In this document: piece after piece, positions 32,001 to 44,000 of the stretch
How the letters are laid out: every line of letters starts with the position of its first letter
Numbering within the stretch: the stretch's first letter is position 1
Source of the DNA: Caprella mutica
Taxonomy: Eukaryota > Arthropoda > Malacostraca > Amphipoda > Caprellidae
DNA: 64,000 bases
Reading direction: 5' to 3'
NCBI GenBank assembly: GCA_947561585.1
Contig: CANNZV010000261.1
Location: forward strand, 472,184-536,183
The notes under the pieces: model-generated
The model's database searches: none
What the model saw: only the letters and a program-made list of their open reading frames with translations
Told to the model about the DNA's origin: nothing
Translations under genes and position numbers: made by a program

Positions 32001-35000
32001 CTCACATTACCGAAGATGTGTTCCCGTTCGATAAGTCATCCTTTGCCCTCTGTCTTACCTCTATGTACTCATAGCATAACATATAATCACTGTGTATAGC
32101 TTATGTTCTCTGTTAGTGTATTAGAGTGGTTAGTGTATTAGAGTGGTTAGTGTATTAGAGTGGTTAGTGTATTAGAGTGGTTAGTGTATTAGAGTGGTTA
32201 GTGTATTAGAGTGGTTAGTGTATTAGAGTGGTTAGTGTATTAGAGTGGTTAGTGTATTAGAGTGGTTAGTGTATTAGAGTGGTTAGTGTATTAGAGTGGT
32301 TAGTGTATTAGAGTGGTTAGTATATTAGAGTGGTTAGTGTATTAGAGTGGTTAGTGTATTAGAGTAGTTAGTGTATTAGAGTGGTTAGTGTATTAGAGTG
32401 GTTAGTGTATTAGAGTGGTTAGTATATTAGAGTGGTTAGTATATTAGAGTGGTTAGTGTATTAGAGTAGTTAGTGTATTAGAGTGGTTAGTATATTAGAG
32501 TGGTTAGTATATTAGAGTGGTTAGTGTATTAGAGTGGTTAGTGTATTAGAGTGGTTAGTGTATTAGAGTGGTTAGTGTATTAGAGTGGTTAGTGTATTAG
32601 AGTGGTTAGTGTATTAGAGTGGTTAGTATATTAGAGTGGTTAGTGTATTAGAGTGGTTAGTGTATTAGAGTGGTTAGTGTATTAGAGTGGTTAGTGTATT
32701 GGAGTGGTTAGTGTATTGGAGTGGTTAGTGTATTAGAGTAGTTAGTGTATTAGAGTGGTTAGTGTATTAGAGTGGTTAGTGTATTAGAGTAGTTAGTGTA
32801 TTATTTAGTGAATAGAGAGAGAAAGATGTGTACTATATTCAGACTGCTAAATGATATTAGTAGTGTATTAGTTAAGTCAGTAATTTACTATGATTGTTAA
32901 GAGATATATCAGTTAATTGATATATTAGTCAATTGATATATTAGTTAATTGATATGTTAGTTAATTGATATATTAGTTAATTGATATGTTAGTTAATTGA
33001 TATATTAGTTAATTGATATATTAGTTAATTGATATATTAGTTAATTGATATATTAGTTAAGTGATATATGAGTTAAGTGATATATTAGTTAGGTAATATA
33101 TTAGTCAAGTAATATATTAGTCAAGTAATATATTAACTAGTTTCATCTCTTCACTACTCTGTCTTTAGTGTCTTAGCTTCGCAGCTCTTACATGGCTTCA
33201 CATTATTGCCAATGGTGTACCGTGTACCTGCTGTAGTGTACCGTGTACCTACTGTAGTGTACCGTGTACCTACTGTAGTGTACCGTGTACCTACTGTAGT
33301 GTACCGTGTACCTACTGTAGTGTACCGTGTACCTACCGTAGTGTACCGTGTACCTACTGTAGTGTACCGTGTACTTACTCTAGTGTACCGTGTACTTACT
33401 CTAGTGTATCGTGTACTTACTCTAGTGTACCGTGTACTTCAGTTCACTAAGGTATATGTATTTTTTCCCGTAGACTTTTCCTCTCATTACCATTTCATTA
33501 CTCAATATTTTCTATATGAGATATATAATTAATATATAAATAGTTTCTTATCTTTTATATGTTGCGCATCAGTATTTTAATTAGCAATTAATGTATATGA
33601 TTGTAAATTTAGTTATGTACCCGTATTTACTGTATATTTACCTGAAATGGAGCTCAGCTCTGTACCCAGGGTATGATTGTTGTTGTGTATCATTTTACCT
33701 GTAACTTCATCTGTACTTTATTTACCTTGTTTCTATTTTCTTTAACAAAAAGTAAAGTGTCACTGCATTATGTTAATTTCACAAATAGCATTTTAATAAT
33801 TTTCTATTATTTACAAATGTTACAAATTTGTCATCGTTTACCCAGACCAAAATAGCATCACATGTATAATTCTCATTTGACTGTATGTTACGAATTATCG
33901 GTCGGTTTCACATCTTCGGTCATATAAGAAAAAACGATATAATAATGAAAAAAAAAATATTATCCAAGATAGATACCTGAAGATATCATTATTATTAAAT
34001 TTAATTTCTATTGGTATCCATGATACCCTTAGGTTGTAAGTATCATAGATACCAATAAAATGATAATTATTGTATAGTTTTTTCTTCTATGACCGAAGAT
34101 GTGAAACCGATCGATAATTCATAGCTCACCCTATACCTCTCGTCTTCTGTTTCTAGCTACTGTTAGTGCTGGTAAATGTCCTGTGAGAGCATAGCTTGAG
34201 ATTGAATGTCATCCCTCTGTTGACATTCAAAAGTCACTCTGACACACACAAACACTCTAGTTCTTGCTAGAAAGTATTCTTCTCTCAGGCACCCCCTGAG
34301 CATTGTACTGCATTGAAATGGATTGAAAAGATACATTATATTTGGTTACTTTGTGAGAATTAGAAATGCATGTATATCATGTATATTCGGTACCCCCTAT
34401 AAACATACCAGGGCCCCCCAAAGGGGTCCGGGGCACCCCACTTGAAGAACCACTGGTCTGGTACTAGGTGGTCTACCACATTCGTACCATGTGGTCATTC
34501 GCAAAAGGCCCACATGGTGACAGTTGTATAGTATATGCTAGAAATATAAATATATTTATGTAATAGTCTATAGTACGTAACTTCAATACACGGTTTTATA
34601 TAATTTATTCATAATTATGCTTGCAAATTCACGTAAAATAATAGAATCATTTGAATTTGCAAGCATAATAATGAATAAATAATATAAAAAATACGGACTA
34701 TAACATGAATATATTCTTTGCAAGCTTATTTACTTTTAATACGATAATTTTAACTTAATAAAAGAACGTTCTTTTTGTGACCCACCAGGTAAAGCTGAGG
34801 GTATATTCAAATTATTCACAACATTTAGATCACTAAAAGTCAGTAAGAGAATAATTCCTATTTCTCTAATCTGCCCAGACAATATGAAGACACAGCTATG
34901 CTCTTACATTTAAAACTAAAATAAAGTAAATAAAGTACTGATGAAGTTACAGGTGAAATGATACACAACAACAATCATACCCTGGGTACAGAGCTGATGA

Positions 35001-38000
35001 AGTTACAGGTGAAATGATACACAACAACAATCACACCCTGGGTACAGAGCTGATGAAGTTACAGGTGAAATGATACACAACAACAATCATACCCTGGGTA
35101 CAGAGCTGATGAAGTTACAGGTGAAATGATACACAACAACAATCATACCCTGGGTACAGAGCTGATGAAGTTACAGGTGAAATGATACACAACAACAATC
35201 ATAATGTCATCTCTACTGCATTAAATGTCATCTCTACTACAGTAATGTCATCTCTACTACAGTAATGTCATCTCTACTGCATTAAATGTCATCTATACTG
35301 CAGTAATGTCATCTCTACTGCATTAAATGTCATCTCTACTGCAGTAATGTCATCTCTACTGCATTAAATGTCATCTCTACTGCATTAAATGTCATCTCTA
35401 CTGCAGTAATGTCATCTCTACTACAGTAATGTCTTCTCTACTGCATTAAATGTCATCTCTACTGCATTAAATGTCATCTCTACTGCAGTAATGTCATCTC
35501 TACTGCATTAAATGTCATCTCTACTGCAGTAATGTCATCTCTACTGCAGTAATGTCATCTCTACTGCATTAAATGTCATCTCTACTGCAGTAATGTCATC
35601 TCTACTGCATTAAATGTCATCTCTACTGCAGTAATGTCATCTCTACTGCATTAAATGCCATCTCTACTGCAGTAATGTCATCTCTACTGCATTAAATGTC
35701 ATCTCTACTGCATTAAATGTCATCTCTACTGCAGTAATGTCATCTCTACTGCATTAAATGTCATCTCTACTGCATTAAATGTCATCTCTACTGCAGTAAT
35801 GTCATCTCTACTACAGTAATGTCTTCTCTACTGCATTAAATGTCATCTCTACTGCATTAAATGTCATCTCTACTGCTGTAATGTCATCTCTACTGCATTA
35901 AATGTCATCTCTACTGCAGTAATGTCATCTCTACTACAGTAATGTCTTCTCTACTGCATTAAATGTCATCTCTACTGCATTAAATGTCATCTCTACTGCT
36001 GTAATGTCATCTCTACTGCATTAAATGTCATCTCTACTGCAGTAATGTCATCTCTACTGCAGTAATGTCATCTCTACTGCATTAAATGTCATCTCTACTG
36101 CAGTAATGTCATCTCTACTGCATTAAATGTCATCTCTACTGCAGTAATGTCATCTCTACTGCATTAAATGCCATCTCTACTGCAGTAATGTCATCTCTAC
36201 TGCATTAAATGTCATCTCTACTGCATTAAATGTCATCTCTACTGCAGTAATGTCATCTCTACTACAGTAATGTCTTCTCTACTGCATTAAATGTCATCTC
36301 TACTGCATTAAATGTCATCTTTACTGCATTAAATGTCATTTCTACTGCAGTAATGTCATTTCTACTGCAGTAATGTCATCTCTACTGCAGTAATGTCATC
36401 TCTACTGCATTAAATGTCATCTCTACTGCAGTAATGTCATCTCTACTGCAGTAATGTCATCTCTACTACAGTAATGTCTTCTCTACTGCATTAAATGTCA
36501 TCTCTACTGCATTAAATGTCATTCCTACTGCAGTAATGTCATTTCTACTGCAGTAATGTCATCTCTACTGCATTAAATGTCATCTCTACTGCATTAAATG
36601 TCATCTCTACTACAGTAATGTCATCTCTACTACAGTAATGTCATCTCTACTGCAGCAATGTCATCTCTACTACAGTAATGTCTTCTCTACTGCATTAAAT
36701 GTCATCTCTACTGCATTAAATGGCATCTCTACTGCATTGAATGTCATCTTTACTGCATTAAATGTCATTTCTACTGCAGTAATGTCATTTCTACTGCAGT
36801 AATGTCATCTCTACTGCAGTAATGTCATCTCTACTGCATTAAATGTCATCTCTACTGCAGTAATGTCATCTCTACTGCATTAAATGTCATCTCTACTGCA
36901 GTAATGTCATCTCTACTGCATTAAATGTCATCTCTACTGCAGTAATGTCATCTCTACTGCATTAAATGTCATCTCTACTGCAGTAATGTCATCTCTACTG
37001 CATTAAATGTCATCTCTACTGCATTAAATGTCATCTCTACTGCATTGAATTTCATCTCTACTGCATTGAATTTCATCTCTTCTGTATTAAATGTCATCTC
37101 TACTGCATTAAATGTCATCTCTACTACAGTAATGTCATCTCTACTGCATCAAATGTCATCTCTACTGCATTAAATGTCATCTCTACATCAAATGTCATCT
37201 CTACATTAAATGTCATCTCTACATTAAATGTCATCTGTACTACATTAAATGTCATCTCTACTACATTAAATGTCATCTCTACATCAAATGTCATATCTAC
37301 ATCAAATGTCATATCTACATCAAATGTCACCTTTACATTAAATGCCATCTCTACATCAAATGTCATCTTTACATTAAATGTCATCTCTACATCAAATGTC
37401 ATCTTCACATTAAATGTCATCTCTACATTAAATGTCATCTCTATATTAAATGTCATCTCTACTACATAAAATGTCATCTCTACTACATTAAATGTCATCT
37501 CTACATTAAATGTCATCTCTATATTAAATGTCATCTCTACTACATAAAATGTCATCTCTACTACATCAAATGTCATCTCTACATCAAATGTCATCTCTAC
37601 TACATCAAATGTCTCAACTCTCACAACACTCTGTTGTTTGTTGCTTAATTTGTCCTTGGTACTTCATACACTGTAGCGGTCAGTTGCACTGTATGTACAC
37701 ACACACACACACACACACACCTATATACGGTATAGGAACATGTGTACAGTCACTGTGCAGTTTGCTGTGCACTGTACAAAGTCACTATGCACTGTGCAAA
37801 GTCACTATGCACTGTGCAGTTTGCTGTGCACTGTACAAAGTCACTGTGCACTGTGCAGTTTGCTGTGCTCTGTGCAAAGTCACTGTGCATGAATTCGTGA
37901 AAAGTATTGTACAGGGTGATTGTTAAGGATTTTCGTAGTAAATATTAAATATTATTTTATTTTAAAAAGGTATTCTCTGGTGACCAATTATTATTTTCTT

Positions 38001-41000
38001 AAATTTGTGATTATTTTTTTATCAATCTAAAAAATCCGCGATTTTTTTTGTATAAAACTCCCGTATTATAGCTACCAGAAACTATATTTTAAATAAAATA
38101 TTATTCATTTTATGTTATAATTTATAAAGTCCATTACTCAGCAATCACCCTGTATATTGCAGTGTACAGTCAAGTGAAAAGTGCATCGGTGATATTTTCG
38201 CACTTGACTAATTTCGCATTACGTTACGAATTGTAATGTTTGTAGATATTTTAAAATGGGTCTGGGTACACGACGATAAATTTGTAAGATTTGAAAATAA
38301 TAAAAAATTAGAAAACTGTTATTTATGAAATTAACATAATGATAGTACATGTTTCTTCCTGTTTCTTCATATCTAATCCAGGTATCATTTGACCCGTGTA
38401 CATGACCATTACTAAAGGTCATACATGAACACACACACACTGTGTATACACACAATGTATACACAGTGTGTACATTGGCCTTCGACTGGTGAAACGCTCT
38501 CTACTACATTCTATCTCGGTTACTCTCATGTCTTGGCAGCTAGCAAAGAAACAGTTATACCTACATGTGCATAGAACACCTTTTAGAGTTATACCTACAT
38601 GTGCATAGAACACCTTTTTAGAGTTATACCTACATGTGCATACAACATCTTTTGTAGTTCTACCTACATGTGCATAGAATACCATTCTACCTACCTGTGC
38701 ATAGAATACCATTCTACCTACCTGTGCATAGAATACCATTCTACCTACCTGTGCATAGAATACCATTCTACCTACCTGTGCATAGAATACCATTCTACCT
38801 ACCTGTGCATAGAATACCATTCTACCTACCTGTGCGTAGAATACCATTCTACCTACCTGTGCATAGAATACCATTCTACCTACCCGTGCATAGAATACCA
38901 TTCTACCTACCTGTGCATAGAATACCATTCTACCTACCTGTGCATAGAATACCATTCTACCTACCTGTGCATAGAATACCATTCTACCTACCTGTGCATA
39001 GAATACCATTCTACCTACCTGTGCGTAGAATACCATTCTACCTACCTGTGCATAGAATACCATTCTACCTACCTGTGCATAGAATACCATTCTACCTACC
39101 TGTGCATAGAATACCATTCTACCTACCTGTGCATAGAATACCATTCTACCTACCTGTGCATAGAATACCATTCTACCTACCTGTGCATAGAATACCATTC
39201 TACCTACCTGTGCATAGAATACCATTCTACCTACCTGTGCATAGAATACCATTCTACCTACCTGTGCATAGAATACCATTCTACCTACCTGTGCATAGAA
39301 TACCATTCTACCTACCTGTGCATAGAATACCATTCTACCTACCTGTGCATAGAATACCATTCTACCTACCTGTGCATAGAATACCATTCTACCTACCTGT
39401 GCATAGAATACCATTCTACCTACCTGTGCATAGAATACCATTCTACCTACCTGTGCATAGAATACCATTCTACCTACCTGTGCATAGAATACCATTCTAC
39501 TTACCTGTGCATAGAATACCATTCTACCTACCTGTGCATAGAATACCATTCTACCTACCTGTGCATAGAATACCATTCTACCTACCTGTGCATAGAATAC
39601 CATTCTACCTACCTGTGCATAGAATACCATTCTACCTACCTGTGCATAGAATACCATTCTACCTACCTGTGCATAGAATACCATTCTACCTACCTGTGCA
39701 TAGAATACCATTCTACCTACCTGTGCATAGAATACCATTCTACCTACCTGTGCGTAGAATACCATTCTACCTACCTGTGCGTAGAATATCTTTTCAGCTA
39801 CATGTGCATAGATCACCGTAGTTATCATTTCTGTTTTTTGCATCCACCAAATTTAATTGTTATTAACTTAATTTTCTTTAGTATTTTTGTCCGAAGAATA
39901 AGAACATCATAACCGTAGAAACGAATACTTTTTAGCTCTAAGCTTTTGCAGTTATTTATTCTCTATCCATTTCTATTTATTATGAGATATCTCTTCATAA
40001 ATGGCCTTAATGTAGTTTGTCGTAGCTATCCGCTAGTTTGTTGTACTGCGCACTTCATGATTGTTTACTGACCTGTATAAGCCATCCCAATATACATAGA
40101 TCGGACCTTCCCTGTTTCGGTGGTATTCATTTTTCATTTATTAATTCTCTACCGCACTCACACCCCCTGCCAGGTCATTAAACATTTATTATGTGTACAG
40201 TACAAACTATCGGATACAACAAACTAGTGGATGGTGTACTATGCACATGTAGGTAGCATTACATGTGCATAGTACACCACCAGTGTCAGAGTTACTATCA
40301 ATTATGAGCAATAATAACAAGCTAAGCATCAGCTAAGGTGCTTATAACACTGATTGCTATGTATTATTATTACTAGATAATATATACGTGTATAATGATA
40401 TAAGTTAGGTAGACACCTCTTCATGTATATAGCTACCTTTAACAGTATCCCTTAGCTACCTTAAAGTATCCCTTAGCTACCTTAAAGTATCCCTTAGCTA
40501 CCTTAAAGTATCCCTTAGCTACCTTAAAGTATCCCTTAGCTACCTTAAAGTATCCCTTAGCTACCTTAAAGTATCCCTTAGCTACCTTAAAGTATCCCTT
40601 AGCTACCTTTAACAGTATCCCTTAGCTACCTTAAAGTATCCCTTAGCTACCTTAAAGTATCCCTTAGCTACCTTTAACAGTATCCCTTAGCTACCTTTAA
40701 CAGTATCCCTTAGCTACCTTAAAGTATCCCTTAGCTACCTTAAAGTATCCCTTAGCTACCTTTAACAGTATCCCTTAGCTACCTTTAACAGTATCCCTTA
40801 GCTACCTTTAACAGTATCCCTTAGCTACCTTTAACAGTATCCCTTAGCTACCTTTAACAGTATCCCTTAGCTACCTTTAACAGTATCCCTTAGCTACCTT
40901 TAACAGTATCCCTTAGCTACCTTTAACAGTATCCCTTAGCTACCTTTAACAGTATCCCTTAGCTACCTTTAACAGTATCCCTTAGCTACCTTTAACAGTA

Positions 41001-44000
41001 TCCCTTAGCTACCTTTAACAGTATCCCTTAGCTACCTTTAACAGTATCCCTTAGCTACCTTTAACAGTATCCCTTAGCTACCTTTAACAGTATCCCTTAG
41101 CTACCTTTAACAGTATCCCCTCTCTTTACCAGTATCCCCTCTCTTTACCAGTATCCCCTCTCTTTACCAGTATCCCCTCTCTTTAACAGTATCCCCTCTC
41201 TTTACCAGTATCCCCTCTCTTTAACAGTATCCCCTCTCTTTACCAGTATCCCCTCTCTTTAACAGTATCCCCTCTCTTTAACAGTATCCCCTCTCTTTAA
41301 CAGTATCCCCTCTCTTTAACAGTATCCTCTCTCTTTAACAGTATCCCCTCTCTTTAACAGTATCCTCTCTCTTTACCAGTATCCCCTCTCTTTACCACCG
41401 TATCCCCTCTCTTTACCAGTATCCTCTCTCTTTACCAGTATCCCCTCTCTTTACCAGTATCCCCTCTCTTTACCAGTATCCCCTCTCTTTAACAGTATCC
41501 CCTCTCTTTAACAGTATCCCCTCTCTTTAACAGTATCCCCTCTCTTTAACAGTATCCCCTCTCTTTAACAGTATCCCCTCTCTTTAACAGTATCCCCTCT
41601 CTTTACCAGTATCCCCTCTCTTTACCAGTATCCCCTCTCTTTACCACCGTATCTCTCCAATGTTGTCAAGACATTCAGTTCAAATTATCTTCTTCACAAG
41701 GAAATGAGAATAGCTCCTAATTATGTCCGTTGCCATGGTGACATATGGCATGTAATTACCGGGTCAATGACCTAACTAACCACAGTGTCCTAGGTACATT
41801 TTATGCACAATTACAGGCCTTTTTACGCTAACCTAATGATATAAATACGCTCCCCCAATTTTATGCAATCCCCTATTATTTTGTGTAATTTGAAGCTTAA
41901 AGACGATGTAGTTATTGCTGTGTTCTGAAGGGGGCGGAGTCTTGGTGTACGTGTTAATAGGGGGCGGAGCTTGTTGCTCCTCTATCAATTGATCACTTTA
42001 CCGCCATGCAAAGCTTCAGATCATTTCACCGCTCTCGTAGCAATAGCATGCACGTGGTATGTTTTTGTTGATCTAGTCCACGCCAGGTCTGATAAGAGGG
42101 GTGGAGCCTAGTGAGTGGGTGGAGCGTTAGCGTTCTTGCAGTGTACGGTGGCGCCACATGGTCCCTAGCGGCGAGAAATGTAACAGGCGAAACGTACTCT
42201 ATAGCCAGCATGTATTCGCTCGCTCTTTCTTTCTTTTGGCAACAAGCAAACTATTTGAGAAGGAGGAAATAGAAGCGAGGCAATAAATATAGAGCATTCT
42301 CTCTGGTTATTTCTTTTCAGGGCAGGCAACACAACTCATTTGTTTGATGGCACAAGAAGCGTCTCTGGCCAATTTCAAATCTACGGACTTTCTACACTAA
42401 AATATTTAACTCGTGTACATTTGTTTGGATAGATTTAGTATGTCACAATGACTAAGGGCGTTTTTTTGCATGCCACAGCTAAGAAAATGGTGCATGAATA
42501 AACATTACGAGTGAATAAATGTATGTGTTTTGTATGTACCCTTAGATTGAGCGTTTTTCATGCTACATGTAGGCCTCAGTTTTAAATGTAAGAGCATAGC
42601 TGTGTCTTCATATTGTCTGGGCAGATTAGAGAAATAGGAATTATTCGCTAATTGACTTTTAGTGATCTAAATGTTGTGAATAATTTAAACTTTATTGATA
42701 TCAAATAAAATAGATTGTCTTATTTTTGTATAATTTAGTACTATCAAACTTTAAAAGTAACTATTAGGGAAAATGTTAATATTAACCTATTAATATATAT
42801 TAAATAATAGAAATACATAAAAAATATAATCAGATAGGTAAATACTAGTAGATTTTGATAATTAACTAGGTTATCCACGCAATAAGTAGACACTCCCAGT
42901 ACTCGCAAAGTGGTTGTTAGCAGAGGACATGAACCATCCTTGGAAACTACTCAATGACACTTATCATGAATTAAGTTAACCCACTTTCCGAGTACTGCGA
43001 CCCTTAGAATCTTCTCGTCCCACTAACGTCTAATGTCTGACTATGACGTCTAATGTCTCACTATGACGTCTAATGTCTCACTATGACGTCTAATGTCTCA
43101 CTATGACGTCTAATGTCTCACTATGACGTCTAATGTCTCACTATGACGTCTAATGTCTCACTATGACGTCTAATGTCTCACTATGACGTCTAATGTCTCA
43201 CTATGACGTCTTATGTCTCACTATGACGTCTAATGTCTCACTATGACGTCTAATGTCTCACTATGACGTCTAATGTCTCACTATGACGTCTAATGTCTCA
43301 CTATGACGTCTAATGTCTCCCTCTAACGTCTAATGTCTCCCTCTAACGTCTCCGTTTCTTTTTCAGGTGTTGGTGGAGTACGATGATGTCCCCTGGCACC
43401 GCAGAGAATGGCTCCACGTGTATCAGAAGGAGACATTCCAGCTGTTTGCCTTAGAGCACACCCTAGTGTTCCACCAGAGAAATGCCTCTAGGAGTCACCG
43501 CAACAACCCTGTGCTCCACCCGGCACTGGTGAGCTAACCGCAGAGAATGTTCGATTGAAAAGATTCATCCAATTATCTAGAGGTTATTTAGACCCGACTT
43601 TGAAGGTTTTTCTCGGGTTTCAAGTTTTTGAATAGAAAGATTTTTCTTCATCAGAACAAGGAGTATCATCCTGATGAGGAAACCAAAAAATCCTTCAACG
43701 TTGGGTTTAAATAACTTTTTGATCAATTTTGTAACAGTATTGGGGCAATGTTGTAACAGTATTGGGGCAATGTTGTAACAGTATTGGGGCAATGTTGTAA
43801 CAGTATTGGGGCAATGTTGTAACAGTATTGGGGCAATGTTGTAACAGTATTGGGGCAATGTTGTAACAGTATTGGGGCAATGTTGTAACAGTATTGGGAC
43901 AATGTTGTAACAGTATTGGGACAATGTTGTAACAGTATTGGAGCAATGTTGTAACAGTATTGGGGCAATGTTGTAACAGTATTGGGGCAATGTTGTAACA

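Larger units (their letters stand above)
30581..34455. mobile_element. Possible hAT-like element enclosing five arrays
   Basis: CAGTGGTTCCCAGAC at 30581 and GAAGAACCACTG ending at 34455 are inverted, hAT-style ends. Related end sequence occurs inverted at 34258-34330 and at 49405-49515. Pairing the two outer ends as one element is inference, since no target-site duplication was found. Confidence 0.35.
17019..43366 (+). other. KDM3 intron 1, packed with minisatellites
   Basis: 26.3 kb between coding exons 1 and 2, both phase 0. Summing the arrays listed below gives about 19.5 kb of tandem repeat, with short spacers of MITE and dispersed-repeat sequence. No further exon was recognised inside. 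Confidence 0.85.

Noticed and set aside
31436..33532. Open frames of 66-189 codons in the 21-bp and 17-bp arrays
   Set aside because: Repeat by-products on both strands with no unique segment of interest.
38419..39912. Open frames of 383-474 codons in the 27-bp array
   Set aside because: Three frames are open over one repeat with 9-residue periodicity; no coding evidence.
17019..43366. Assembly artefact as the full explanation for the arrays
   Set aside because: Units carry patterned variants and hybrid junctions, and adjoin unique sequence and real exons with correct phases. Artefact can still affect copy numbers and only reads can settle those.
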